Assembly (NCBI RefSeq): GCF_964275005.1
Contig: NC_092698.1
Span: 30,457,662 to 30,521,661 of the forward strand
Source: Diadema setosum
Taxonomy: Eukaryota; Echinodermata; Echinoidea; Diadematoida; Diadematidae
Direction: 5' to 3'
Length of the DNA stretch: 64,000 nucleotides
The notes under the pieces: model-generated
Seen by the model: only the letters and a program-made list of their open reading frames with translations
Database searches by the model: none
What the model was told of the DNA's origin: nothing
Made by a program: the position numbers and the translations under genes
Shown: positions 1-13,910 of the stretch, piece by piece
Numbering within the stretch: the stretch's first letter is position 1
How the letters are laid out: each line of letters starts with the position of its first letter

Positions 1-750
1 TATATACTGGGGATAAAGAAATTATACAGAAAACTCATGTTTTTAGCATATTTCCTATGTATTTCTTTATATTTTGGTAAGTAGCGCCCTCTATGGGTGA
101 CCTTGAAAAAATTCAAGTATGCGGTCATGTAGAGTATGAGTTGCTCTACCCATGTGCCAAATATGACGATGAAACATCAAACAATAACAAAGTTATGAAG
201 GGGGGGGGGGGCACAATGTGCCCCCCTTGGGCCTGGGAAGGGTCAAAATAGCTTGGGCTTTATAGGGTCAAACCGGCACAAGTTGACATGCATTTGCATT
301 GCAGAGGTCTACAAAGGAGCAGTACCTCGTTGGTTCTACGGGGCATGCCTGGGACAATGAACTCGTGTGACGTCTACCCTCTAGGCAACTGCCCTAGCTG
401 GCGGATCAAAGGTGGTTAAATGGTTTTCCAGGTGCTGTTATACGGTAGGTTTTCGAGGGAAAGTTGCTTCCATGATAAAATCTGAACTGAAATCTTCTCA
501 TTATAACTCTGAGGTGACTGAAAAGCATGACAACATGGCATGACATCAAAAGGACATTAGCATTACCGCAAGCAAGTCTTTAAAATGAAACCACCCTCTC
601 TGGCCGGGCTCAGATGTATGGAATTTAACTGGTTACTATTCATTAGAAGTAATCAGCAATCTCAATGTTCAGTCAACTGCCAGAAATAAGCAGAGTAACG
701 ATTTTGGGCTGGATAACAATGCTAAGCTTGTAGCAGATCTATGTCAAGGG

Positions 751-813
<63 letters not shown>

Positions 814-837
814 TAGTATGTTGGATGTGGAACTCAC
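1..837. other. Presumed intron of gene A; no gene seen
   Basis: AT-rich sequence with a G-run near 200-210 and an (AC)n tract near the right end. I looked for a phase-1 exon continuing gene A on the minus strand and found none that I can support. Confidence 0.4.
752..809. repeat. (AC)n microsatellite
   Basis: Uninterrupted AC dinucleotides over about 58 bp, intronic, close to the donor of gene A exon 2. Confidence 0.95.
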
Positions 838-953
838 ACGTAAAATTGCCCCATTGATCGCCGGCTGGACAATTATCATTTTCTGGCGTGATCTCGGTTC
901 CAATCCCGCCTTGGCGAACTCCCGTACAGTCGCACCATCCCTGGCATGACATG
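838..953 (-). CDS. Gene A exon 2: CxC-containing ectodomain exon
   Basis: 116 nt, acceptor CATCTTAG| after a T-rich tract and donor ACGT|GTGAGT, phase 2 in and phase 1 out. It encodes 38 whole codons with four cysteines plus a split codon. A (GT)n tract starts 28 nt into the following intron. Confidence 0.65.
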
Positions 954-3900
954 CTAAGATGAAAAAAAAAAATAATAAAACAGAAATAACAACAACAGCA
1001 AAAAACAATTAGATGTAATCCCTGGCCGTGACCAATCATAGGTGGTTTGTGTTAATCCCAATGATGACGATAATGAAATGATGGCCAATCCTCATTTCAC
1101 GTGTAACAATCTGTTTAAGAAATAGAACGTAATACTTCCATACATAAAACTTATTCCAATGTCTGGATTTTCCAATCAACTTTCAATATCTTAATGTATG
1201 CCATATCCCTCACTAGAATGATTGGGCGTTGTCACTTGACAACATCATGCTGCATAATATTTAGGTCTTCATACCCTGATGTCATTATAATACATTTGGT
1301 GAGAAAAGCACAGCTCCGTAGCTTTGTAATCTTTAATTTATTTGTTAATGAAACTTCCACCATTCCGAGTATCAGATTTAATATGCTTTGTTTTTATAAG
1401 TCAACAAACATGATATACATATTTATAATTATAATATCATCGCATCCTCTTCCTCTTTCGTAATGATATTCACATCAAGTTTCAATTAATAAAGTAAAAT
1501 CACACACATAGAATTAAAGTGATTTCATCGGAAGCCGGCCTTATTTGACAACTTTATTCCACGAAATATGAATTCAGAATGTGGATATGTTGCATTTGCC
1601 GGACGTGAAAGAAGACGCGTGAGACACGACAACGTGTTGTCGTGTTTTTTGCGTCTTATTCGTGACAGCTTCCCTTTTTCTTCAAATCAAAACACACCTT
1701 GAAGTTCGGTGTCGCTGTCATCTAAAAGAATCTGGACTTTGACACTTGCATTTCCTTGATCTGACACGGTGGCACAGTTTTAAACTTCCCCTTTAAGATT
1801 ATGTCTCCTTCCTTTGTTTAGTTTATGGTAAGCTTAACACATGGTTCATGACGCCTCGAATCGTTTAGTTCCGCTGGTTTTCTTTAAAAACACTGAATTT
1901 ATTTTCTTGGGATTTTTTTTCCATTGACGACAGTTTACAGATTTTACTACACAGGTGATTCGCCTTTGGATATAGAAAAAGTATCAATATATCGTGCAAA
2001 GTACAATTTAAATGAAATAGACAGCACTTATCTTTGACCATCATTTATCCAGAGATAGTGAAAACAGTTCCACCAACTTTGGCAATACCACATGACTACT
2101 TTGAACATCATCACCAAACTGTAATCACTACCAGCATCATATTTATGTGTTCTGTCACTAATCTCTAATGCCTTCTCTTGCTGTCAATCTCTGTTTCAAT
2201 AATTTAGTCGGCCCTCTAATGAGGAATGGCGCTGCATGCTGACATGATTGATGCGATATGTATGCTGACATAATTGATACGATATCATTGACAAACCTTC
2301 TGATTTCATTCAGATGAACACTGTTCTTCAAGAAAGGCATTAGCGTCCACAGATCAATAATTGCTTTGTATATGGTCCCGTTTATACCGAAAATGTCCTC
2401 TTGAATACTGGGATAGGCGATACATCAACTCATTTAGCAGTTATATCCTTGTGCTAAGTCAAGAGAAAGATCACCGCATAAAAATTTGCTGGAAGTGTGG
2501 CTAACTGGGCTGGGTATCTTTCGTATGGTTACCAATAAAACTGAGGGCTGTACAAAATAATGTTTCATCTCGAAGCTTTCAATCTCTTACACCACTGGTC
2601 ATACCTCAGAAGGGTGAAGTGCCACTACTCAGACTATCATTTAAGATTATTATATGCCAAAATCCAAGAAAGATCCCGTGCTTCTACAGATTAACAATCC
2701 CAAACTTTTCTTTGGTAATTTGTTGTGACAAAAATTGAGACCTAGACCCATTCCTTTACAAATTAACGTGCTTAAAAAACACACTGTTGTCAAGAATGAA
2801 CATGTTTCCATCATGATTCCGACAACGTCATGAGTAAGTTTGCAACATTTAAAGCTTTATTGTCTGTATCAAAGAGTACACATGTGCGAAACCTACGTAT
2901 ATTGGGAGATATTTTGTCCACCAGGTGTAAAAAGAAATTCTAGAAACGAAACACTCATCTTTCCTTGCCTAAAAATAGAATGAAAGAGAGCTGCAAGTAC
3001 CACCGAACTCTTATTGACCATGTCAAATGCTAATAATTTTCTTTCAGTCGTCGAGACTTATTAAACGGAGAACGTCTGCCCTTGAGGAATAAATCGCACA
3101 CTGAGTTCAAACATTTGTTGTTAGATACTTTTATTCACGTTCTTGACTTCTGTTGTTCTCAAGATAACGTTTATAAGTAAACTGACGTCATCACCGGACA
3201 TCACAGTAATTACGACACTCCCAAACAAAACCATAACATATACACGTAGATCATTATCAACTCGGCAGACATTACACGGCGTTCACTATACTTGCGCCTA
3301 TCTTTTTCAGCCACGTGAGGTACGGAAGTACATCAGCATTTCTGTCTATTTTTAGTTATGCTACCGCTCTAATTGCTTCCAAATTCAACCCATTATGCCA
3401 ACCATTGAGTATAGGGTCCGTGAATATACCAATACAGTCCAGAAACAATACGACGGAGTCTACAAAATTATGCGGGTATATAGATGGGCGAGTAGTTAAC
3501 TTTTATGACGCTGTTGTCATCGTTCTGTCTCGAAACAACATGGGGCAAGAGAGAAAAGGAAATAAAAAAGGATGACAGGTGTTTTGCCTTATTGTCGGTT
3601 CAGCAGTTCAACCAGATTTAGACGGATGTTGGATCGTTGTCTTTGAAGAGTTGTTGGACCGTTATACAACATCCTCACTATATCTGCCTGTTTTGTTGCT
3701 GTATAACTCTACCCTTTTCCCTTTAACTCTGTTAGTGCCACCAGCAACCAATGTACGTAGAAAGTAAATGGCATCTTACGGCGATAGTCCTCAGAAGACT
3801 AATCTTGTTGATAGAAATTTGCAACACAATGAGCGCATACTGTTTTAAGACTAAATTGTTCCGGGAAAGAACCACTTAAGAATTACATACTATTAACACG

Positions 3901-6900
3901 TCATAATGTGAAGTAAATGTTTCGAAAGTATATATAATGACACAGAAGTGGTGATCATTTCTGTCTGGAGAACACTTTGCCTTTTAAGAATACTTATACC
4001 AATGCAGACATAAACCTGAGATGTCCACTGAAGTATTTTTTAGCAACTGTCCATTTTCACAGGGTGAATAGGGAAACGTATATTTGACACAGCTTAAAGC
4101 GATTGATATTATTGTGTGTGGAGGATGTTTTGCTTTCATCTTCTCAGAATGGAGTAAGCGTTGACTCGAAAACTTTAAATACTGTTTTGTGTTGCTTAAC
4201 CTTAGAGTTCGTATATAGATATATTTACTCATGGTCACAAGCGCTCAGTCTCATATGCCAATGCTCTCAAGGGCAAGACAGAACATGTCAAACAAGAATC
4301 ATAAAGTCAAGCCTAATATGTATCAAAATTACCAACAGGGGCTTTTAGTTTATTATAGTACTTATATTGGAGTTCAGTTTGTCAAAGTAAGGCCAAGTAG
4401 ATTCATATTTCTTATTTCCATGGTGACACAAAACAGGGACGTCACGGGAAGCGTCATAGCTTAGCTCTTGACAGTCTGCGTAAGGAATCCACATGTGCTG
4501 ACGTTGGATCTAAAAGAAGTACACCTGCCATTTGATAAAACGACCGCCCAACCAATGCCATGATTACATTAAATAGATGGTTTTAGAATATGCAATAAAT
4601 TGTATCACATTATTCTCATACCAAGAATATTTATCAAGTTCAAATAAAACATTTACTGCGACGTTACCCTAAACTCATATCGACCATTAGCGGACTTCAA
4701 TTTGTAAACGAATTTGATCACCTCTTGGCAAAGCTCCTCGGCATTTTTGATATCAATTTCAGCGTAAATGTAAAGTTCAGTGTATCATCATGTGCTTACT
4801 CCCTCTCAGTATCAGCTACAGGAGTAACCTTTGTGTTTTCTGGTGAAAAGAAAGCAGTTTATCGTGCATGACTGGTTGGTACCGGAAGTCGCAACACGGG
4901 TCATCTCGGAAGTTGATCACAGTCGATGTCACAATGGCCCACCTTCCAGTTTATAACCACACCGTTCCGCCAAGCGTGCAATCAATTATTGTCCCAGATG
5001 ACAGCTTTGGGACATTTCAGTGCTATAGTGTATGAAAGTACCGAAACAAGCAGGAAAATCTCACCTTATATCATCCTGGATGCATTAGCAATTCGACTCT
5101 TTTTGATATACTTAATGCTTAAAGTCTTCGACAGTTAGTTCGTCTCAGATTTAAAAGAATTTGTGTTCAAGCAATGAAAACTTCCCCAAAGTCCGTTGGT
5201 CATTTTAAACAGGAACACTTATTGCATGTTTGAATTTTTGTTTAGAGACAACATTTCTTTCAAGAGGAAGTATGGTCGCATATTCGATCATATTTATTAC
5301 TGCCGCTGTCTCGCCCATATTGGTCTGTATTTTCCTGTTTTCCTTTTTCCACCACTATTATCACCAATTCCTTCACGTATCGCTTGTCAATGTAATTCGA
5401 CTGAGTAATTAGGTGGTACCATGAACCCGAAGTATGAGTGACGATATCGAACAATATTGTAAAAAGATCATACTAGCTAAGCTGTTTTCTGTTCCCTTCT
5501 GTTTGGCTATTTTACTTCTGTTTTCGGAAACAGGTCAAAAGAGGAGAAAACCTAGCAGGAAAACGACAAAGTTGTGGTAGTGAGCGGACATTAAAGGATT
5601 TGGAATATCAGTGGGTGATGCGGAATGATGTCCGCTTTGTTTATCAATCCCAATGGTATAAGTGGTATTTAGTGGAATGTTTGGTGTTTTTTTTTTGGGG
5701 GGGGGGGAACTCCCCTCATTGATGAAATCGACGTGAAGTAAGTCTTTTTGTTTGTTTGTTTTTCAAATTGGACAAGGAAATGACAAAGTTGGGGAATTTG
5801 AAAGTTCAACATGCTCAGCATATTTCCTCTAAACATTATAACACTAATCACAACCATGAGCAGTCCGATAAGAGGGTGATGTTATTTCCTCACAACACTC
5901 CTATTCGTTTGTACGTAAGAGATCAAATCGTGCTTTGTCAATGAGGTACCCCTATTTAGCCTTTACAAAGTCATCATTACGAAATTGTTTTAGCCTTCAA
6001 AGCGAAACGATGAGATGCACATGGGCCTTTCTTCTTCTCATAAGAGACAAATTACTAGTAAGTGATGGTTTGGATACAAACTAGATTCAAATTGCAAGCT
6101 ATTCCCAATCATGGCTTCACTTTCACGTCATCATGCACTTAAGTGGTGAAAAGAGAGTAACTCGTCAATCTTTCTTTTTTTTTTGTCACAAGATCCAATG
6201 AACACGCACATCTTTTCTCAATCAACAGTAGATATGTAGACTCTTTATTTCAAAGAAAAGAAGAAGAAGAAAACTAACTGCCGTTTGAGCCTCAATTGCG
6301 TACCAGAGAGTGGAAAAGACTCTAGATCTGGAAATACCCCAAAAAAAGTCTTAAGTGTGAATGCTGAGAAAATAGTTGTAGATGTGGTTTTGTGAACCTG
6401 AAAAAAAAAAAAAAAAAACTTATAGGAACTGCGCACGCTCATTATAAGTAGCCTGCTTTTTTATGAATATGAATTATGAAATCGACATGAAACTTGAGTC
6501 CAACTCTCTAAATCGACTGCACGATGAGAACAAGAATGTGATTTTTAAGCGGTCGAAATAAAGCAAGATATGGATTCCGAAAACTACATTACTCATTTCA
6601 CACTGCGTCTATTTATTGCAGCAGATCACAGATACTTGCTGGAAATGCAAAGTGACAGCCATCTGTTAATATTTTACATACAGTGGTATATGATGGGGGG
6701 GAACCCAACACCATGTTGCAAACAATAATACAATGCTCTCAGTTTAAGATGCATAGTGGTCTGTGGTATATTACACAAGCATTCGTGTGTGTGTGTAAAA
6801 ATTAAAATGAAAGGTGCACACGCCTCTATCTTAGAATTAAACTGCTCAATACGTAACTGCATAACACTTCGTGATTTGACAGTGACTTAATTTACACAAT

Positions 6901-9580
6901 GTCATGTAAAATAAGGTTTTTCCCATACTGTTAAAAATTAGCCTGCAAAGATCCTTTGTGCTATATATATTTTTACATTTGCCGTGCCTTCCTAAAAACT
7001 AAATAAAATATTATAAGCCTATATAAGTTTGACTACATAGCTACTGTTCTGTGGCTTTATCTGACATAGTAAGAAAATATACACTTTGCGTACAATCTAC
7101 TCGTATACATAATGTAACTTTACCAAGAAAGAGAAAGAGAGAGAGAAAGAGCAAAATAACATTTATATTGAACTCTTCCCGAATGCATAGTAAGTAGCTG
7201 AACGGAAAGGACAGCCTAACCAACATAAGTAGGCCTACTTCCTTTCAAACAAACAAAATAATGTAATAGACGTGTTAATTCATACTTCTATCTCTTTATC
7301 TCGTAATTTGTCTATTTCTATATCGTATGTCATATTTTCTTAAGTAAACATAACATGCGATAGTTATAGATATTCGATGTCTATACCTATATGATACAGT
7401 GTGTGCGCGTGGGCGTGGGAGGGGGATATTGCAGCATGTATCACACCAATTAACAATTCAACAGGTACTCTTTAAAATTCGAATAGGTTAAATTTGGAGA
7501 ATTAGAATGAATTTGCGCATTTGTGCTCCATTGCTTCTCACCACGATCATAGTCATCGGTAATGTGGTCAACAATTTTGACACTGATCCACGCGTCCACC
7601 GCCGCTTCCCTTGCGTTGCCAAGGGGAAGTGGCATGAATCATAGATGAACTCATAACCCGGTTTTTTCTCCAGCTCAAGTAAAATTGGTTAGCAACATTG
7701 ACTGTCTGTGACGGACAAAATGAGGCGTACACCATAAGGGTATAATATGATGTGTTTACGCATGGTCTATTCAATGAAGCACTATCAGAGAAGACACCTA
7801 TTTAGGAATGATCATGAACCATTATTTCACCTGCAATGAAAACATAAAGAATTACATCCCGCTATCATTAATGACCCAAATTAGTAGCCATGCAGTAACG
7901 GGAACACCAGTGATGGTAAAAAACGAACAAACAAAAGTAAGTTTATCTCTCTGTCGCTCCCTCCCTCTCTGTCTGTCTGTCTGTGTGTCTGTGTGTCTGC
8001 CTGTCTGTCTGTCTCTGTCTCTGTCTCTCTCTCTCTGTGTTTTTCTCTCCGTTCTACATCTTTCCATCTTTTTTACTTTTTTTTTTTTTACCTCGTTGCT
8101 TCCCAGTCGATCAACACAGATCCGGAGCTGGCCTAATACAAAATATCCTTCCCTCTCTTAACCACACAGGAAAGCTTGCATAGAACGCAAACATTACGTT
8201 AGCGGAGTGCAATTAGTCACAAACACATACAAACACACAAAACAAAACAAAACATAACAAAACAAAATCGCAGTAATTCTAAAGGGATGGTACAGTATCG
8301 GCGGAGATGAAAATTGGGCTTTAACTTTTTTGCGAGATTCCAAGAAAACACGTATGAAATAGTACACAGCATACCATTTTAAGAGGAAGTCAAAGTTTAT
8401 TTGATGGAAATATGGTTTGGAATAGCTGATACATTCAAAAACAAAGTAAAACAAAACGATCGTAATAAGAAGTGGGTCCCACACTTTATTAGGATCACTC
8501 TGTTTTGGATATTTCAGCCATTTCAAAATCATTTTTCATCAAATACACGTTGAAATCCTCATGAAATTACATGCTCTTTCATATTTCATAAGAGGTTTCT
8601 CACTATCTCACCAAAAAATGATAAAAACCTGAAGTTAAGTCTTAACCAAAACTATACAATCCCTTTAACGTCAATATTCTGATTAGCAGTTTCTCTATTA
8701 TATGGTGATTTTTTTTTGTTGTTGCTGTTATTGTTGTATTTGTTGTTGTTGTTGTCCCCAGTGGATAACCAGAGGCAACTGAATGTCAGTTTTGCTCTTC
8801 GTTATGCAGGGATGAGCAATTCGCACTAGTTTCTTGGCCTCCCGCCCAAACTCCTATGATTAAGGTCTACTGACATTGGGTATACGGGGCTACCTAGAGT
8901 TTTTCACTTCCCTCAAATCTGGGCGGGGATTAGGTGATCACCTTGCTCGGTCGTCATGTGATTGCCAAATGATGTATGAAACTGCTATTGAGTGTTCTCA
9001 GAAACACAGTACAGCTCACCTAGCAACAGTCCCTGCGCCATACTTCCTCGTATGGGGACGGGCGGGTTGCTTATGGCTATCTTCTTGAGTTTTTACACGT
9101 CTAGTTTGTTGCCTTGTTCAACACATGCCCTTTATACAGTGCTGGCTTGACGTCACTTGTTAAATGCCACAGCGGTGGTATCCCGTTGTCATATTGCTAA
9201 TAACCCTGACTTCCTTAGCTTTAATGCATTTATACGGAATTCAGTATCTGTGCTGAAAGGAAACTTGTTCAACTTTCTGAAATATGAACTTTTTATTAAA
9301 TCTAAGACGAAGATAAAGCAAATTCTGATAACCTTTGGTGAATTAAGACTTACTTGGCAACTCATGAATAAGTGGCAGCATATCACACCGATGAAAAAAA
9401 AATTGCTGAAAAGCGCTATACTGGTATAGAAACTAGTACTTACTAAGGGCACATGAACTTGGAGAAGTTGCCCCGCCATTCGTCCATAACTGGTGAGCCA
9501 CCCCCCGTGGCCGCCAGGCCGCCGGTGATCAAACACAGGAGTTGCAGTAACAACACGGCGTCATGAGAACTCCGAGCCAT
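838..9580 (-). CDS. Gene A (5' part): secreted or membrane Cys-rich protein, possible relative of gene B
   Basis: Two exons, 9444-9580 and 838-953, join in phase 2 to give 84 residues so far. The first has a clear signal peptide (DAVLLLQLLCLITGGLA), then MDEWRGNFSKFMCP. The second carries MSCQGWCDCTG and two more features, a Cys near NDNCPAG and a possible N-glycosylation site (NFT). The second exon leaves in phase 1, so the gene continues towards or past the left edge. I found no further exon in 1-837. The exon phases (2 in, 1 out), the CxC motif and the WRG/MRG-like stretch before it resemble gene B exons 2-3, but the similarity is short. Function unknown. Confidence 0.6.
954..9443. other. 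Long first intron of gene A; repeats only
   Basis: No exon fits between the two gene A exons, and none is needed for phase. It holds a MITE at 8281-8666, a CT/GT-rich tract near 7950-8045, and homopolymer runs near 5690-5710 and 6400-6420. The short ORFs in this stretch show no family motif. Confidence 0.45.
8281..8666. mobile_element. MITE, 'AAGGGATGG' family, copy 1
   Basis: About 386 bp with terminal inverted repeats (left AAAGGGATGGTACAG, right ending CTATACAATCCCTTT) and TA on both sides. The centre has a small palindrome (GTGGGTCCCAC). A second copy at 16157-16627 shares the ends, the palindrome and the 'CTTTATTAGGA' block. No ORF, so non-autonomous. Confidence 0.75.
9444..9580 (-). 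CDS. Gene A exon 1: signal peptide
   Basis: 137 nt from the first ATG (9578-9580), with donor TA|GTAAGT, a near-perfect match, phase 2. It encodes MARSSHDAVLLLQLLCLITG, then a Gly-rich turn and MDEWRGNFSKFMCP. The frame is open further upstream but lacks an ATG, so this start is preferred. Confidence 0.68.
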
Positions 9581-10672
9581 TCTGTATGCTATCCGTGTAA
9601 AGCTCAGATGGGCGTGTGAAGACCATGCGATATCCTTTCGCCCGCTTTCCCCCACGTAGCTACAGAAAAACTTTGTAAGAAAACATGAATGGTAACATTT
9701 CAGTGCTCAACTGTCAAAGAGCTAAAGGCTGGAACATCGAAACAAAATGTCTCATAGATAGCAGTAACCAATGATATTCCGTGGCAAAATTTGATCCAAA
9801 CTGGAAACGTTCACCCTAAAAAGTGACATCGACATTCAAAATGCCTTTCAGCGTCAAAATCACGTCGGCTCTTTCCGCCGGACGCAGAGGCAGTGTGCCC
9901 TGTCTGCCTTGTACTGGTCGATACATGCAAGAACAATAGCCTACAGTCGGGAGGTATAACCACCAGCTAACCTTTCGATTTTCCTCGATTTTGGAAAGGA
10001 GCGAGTGACGGCCCATGATTGTGTGCAAATGCTATATAGCCCGCAAACCATTAGGGCATAAACTTGTTGTGCAACTTGACTCACAAGCCGGCGCTCTGGT
10101 TTCTGTTATAATATTTCCCATGACGCTGTCTACGGAGCAAAACAAAACAAAACAAAGCAAAAAGTAAAAAGCCAACAAACGTACAAAAATACCACTTCCC
10201 CCATCTATTTTGAGGAAGAAGTAGGCAAAGCGATCACGTGAGAGTGTTCAATTCGTTGAAACGATGTGTTTTTGATTAGAAATTTCCCAGTATTTCATAA
10301 TTGCATCTCAGTGGATTTGATATGACTTGTGGAAAAAACACGCGTCTGCGAAACATCGTTGAGCCTGAGGTAATGCATTTAAAAGCTATATTTTGCAACA
10401 TCGTGCAACGCTCTCTTCACGATTTCATCATGGCATATGATTATGTTTCATGAATGTCTACATTGTAACTTCACTCATAAAAGCTGCACTCATATAAACG
10501 CAATGAATCGGTAATCAATACGTTGACAGAGCGACGCAAAACTTAATAGATAATGACATAGACGCCTCAGAAAATGATCTAAACATTTTCTTAAAGCCAC
10601 AAAATACCCTGTACAATAATAGTCTTTTCTTTCCCTGCCAACAAATTGTTGTTCATCTTTGCTCAGTGCTTA

Positions 10673-11110
10673 TAAAGGGGATGGCTAGTAACTGATCAGT
10701 GGGAATCAGTGAGAATGCTGGGGGATGATTGTTCCAATTCTTGTGGGATTCATTTAAGAGTACATTATGTATCTATTGTTGTGTGAAAATTATTTGCTTC
10801 AGAATGGTCTCATAATCAAGTAATGTGCAGTTTAATGGTTCCAGGCTAGCATGCCTGTACAGTGACTGGGCATTAAACTGCACATTACTTGAATATGAGA
10901 CCGTTCCGAAGCAAATAATTTTAACACAACAATAGATATATAATGCTGGGCTCGACACTAACGGTGGCCCGGTGGCCCAAGGCCACCAAAATTAGAGGTT
11001 AGTGTGGAGCCCTGTATAATGTACTCTTAAATGAATCCCACAAGAATTGGAACAATCATCCCCCAGCATTCCCACTGATTCCCACTGATCAGTTACTAGC
11101 CATCCCCTTT
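10673..11110. mobile_element. Foldback MITE with arms of about 165 bp, carrying a nested MITE
   Basis: The left arm (10673-10838) and right arm (10868-11110) are near-perfect reverse complements, starting AAGGGGATGGCTAGTAACTG and ending in its complement, with TA at both outer edges. The arms differ mainly by a 69-bp insert plus a 7-bp target duplication in the right arm. The terminal AAGGG links it to the other TA/AAGGG elements here. Confidence 0.88.
10946..11014. mobile_element. 69-bp MITE nested in the foldback element
   Basis: Inverted ends CTGGGCTCGACACTAAC and its near complement (GTTAGTGTGGAGCCCTG), flanked by TATAATG on both sides (10939-10945 and 11015-11021). The uninterrupted left arm of the host shows the empty site. 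Confidence 0.85.
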
Positions 11111-13910
11111 AAGCTTTATGGAATATACTTTTGATAAAAAGAGTGATATAGGTCTACTTACGCGCAGTTCACTTTATCTCCAATATTGATGGGTATGCCT
11201 CTTCGCCATGTACTCCACCCATGGCACAAAATGTTTTTACTTCCACTAAGTTTTAGCAAAAGACACTATACAATGTCATGTACGTATAACGTATTACAGG
11301 GGAAAGTGAAATCAGCTCAGTCTATTCTATGTATTTCAGAGTCCCACTGAGCGAGCGTATATAGTGTGAAGTTGACGTCAAGAAGGCGGTATCTTCACTT
11401 AGGTGGACTATCGTTTATTCGTCACTTGCAACCAACAACGATAATAATGCGGGTCTTCCTACGCACGCTCTACGAACTGCCAAAAGCGATCAGGCAAAAC
11501 GCAACGATGTCTTTCTTTTTTCCCCTCAACCGCGTGGTGTACTAGTAGTGTAAGAATATACAGTATCTCGTGGGGGGGGGGGGGAGGAAGGTGTATGAAA
11601 ATAACAATATAGTTATGTCAGGAGGCCTAATCCGGAGATTTCTATTTGCAGCAATGTGAGGAAACGAGAGAGGGGTTAAGACTGGGGATGGGGTGAGGGG
11701 AGGGGAGGGGGGGGGGTGGCGTCGGGAAAATCATGAACCAAGATACTACTGAAGTTGTAATACTTACCAAGAGTCGGTCAACCAAAACTCGCAGATGTGT
11801 GTGTGTCTCTATGTGGAAACATGTGTAAAAACATTCGAACTGATTTTAAAATGACTTCATTTTTTCTTCTATGAATGTCACTGGTGACGACTTTTTATGT
11901 AATATGATATTGGTTTAGAAGTATTTTGATTATGCCGTTGGAAAAAAAAAAGGTCTGCAACAGTAGTTTATCCATTAGGTTTCGATAATGAAATTTAAAG
12001 AAAAGATAAGACGATCAAGTTTAACGAATATCACGCTTACACCGATAACAATTCACGGGGCAAAGGAGTGTAGGTGGCTTGATATTCCTCCGTATAGCAT
12101 GTATAGTCTGTATACTTCCTTACAAAACTACTTTTCGTCTTATTAGGTTAGTCTATGTCAGTGCATGGATTCTTATTTGTGATGTATTCTCTCTGACGAC
12201 TGAAAAAGGGAACGTAAAGCGAAATAGATCAAAAAAAGATTAAGAAAAAGATTATACAAAGATGAGATTTGAATACAAACCCTCTTTTTGTATCATGAAG
12301 ATCTCACGAAACCAATTGCAAACTTCAGCAAGGAACGTCAAAACGAATCTCAATTGATAACGTTGCGTCTGCAAGAGATATTAAACAAGACTGCCATTGA
12401 GTCTATACAACTAGAGTTATTAGACACTCAGGAAGAAAAATCAACGGAAATTCAAAAAAAATTCTCTGTCATGACAGACCCAGAAGGACTGACGCTGATT
12501 TAGTAAGGTCGCTATATATGAAGAAGCCACTATGATGCATGAGATTGAACTTGCTCAGAGGGTAACTGCATTTGAAGCTTGTGACATAATGCGAATAAAT
12601 GTAAACCGTTTTGTTATGAGCAAGGAGAAACAACCAGTAAAAGATTGCAAAAATCAATGCAATATCAGAAACCTGGAAAGGAAAAAAAAAAATAGGGCAA
12701 TAGTCTTGTTGGTAAATCAAGCACATTAATTTCCGGGTACATCAAACTTGTCGCCTAACTCACGTAAATGTGGCCTTTATTACACAACATAATCCAATGT
12801 GTTTTTATGTATATTTTAAACTCATATGTATTTTTAGTATCACGTTGTCTATGTCACAGATACTTGTTCTGTTTTCCTGAATGTCATCGAGAAAGGTGAA
12901 ATAAAAACTAGATTAACGTTTATCCGGTCATTGAGATGGAGGAAAACGCTTTGATTCCTATGTATAGATATTTTGAAGGTGGAATTTACATCATTTGATG
13001 TAAGCAGCAATTATAGAATTCTAATTAAACAGCAAATGATGTCACAACCAAGTAATTGAGAATGCGTACTCAGGTCACTGAGCAATTTGATAACTTACGG
13101 ACAAGGACCTATTCTAACTTTCGTAATATTCATCTGTTTTCGCTGTTATAAAAACTATTTAACTTTGTATTTTACAACATCATCACCTGAACATGAACAA
13201 ATATATCTCTTTAAAGTGACATAACTTAAATCATGAAGTGCATGAATCAATAGTGCCATGAATATATTTGTGGAATTTATTGTGGTCCCTGAGCATGCAT
13301 AAACCAATACCATGTACTATGAAAACCCCAAACATAATACACTGAACAAGGATGATGACATAGGATGCTCACATATTCCAGACATGTAACGATCATACTT
13401 GCTCAACAAGTTCGTCTGTGTAGAATGCATGCATGCTTTCTTCTTTTATTCTGCTTCCTTGAGCAGCCAGACATGCATTCTTGTGTGAAGCTGCCATGCC
13501 ATCATCCTTGTTCGTTGTGAATTGTTATAAAATGTTGAAAACATTCTTATTCCTCATCCCAGTCACTACAAATTCTGAATCTCTGTACCCATTATAATCA
13601 ATATCATAGTTGTTCAAATATTAAAGTCTCCATCGAGCAAGAACTAAAGCTCTATTTAGCAATCGTCTATGCTAAAGCACAACTCCCATTATAGATTAGA
13701 CAAAACACAAAATATTGAACATTTCAGGTTAGTTTTAACCATATACAATTTAGCAAGGAAGATATAATTTTTAGACCGTTTCATATTTTACTTTGTTCTT
13801 ACTTTTATAGGGGTGGCTTTGAGAGGCCTATGTGATTTAATAGTGAACGTCCATGTTGCTTGATGTAGCATGACGTAACATAGCGATAATGAAATGTGAT
13901 AATGGTATAA

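Noticed and set aside
7450-7774. Possible additional gene A exon on the minus strand
   Set aside because: A decent donor (ATCGTG|GTGAGA) is present, but no acceptor gives an in-phase join, and the two accepted exons already join in phase.
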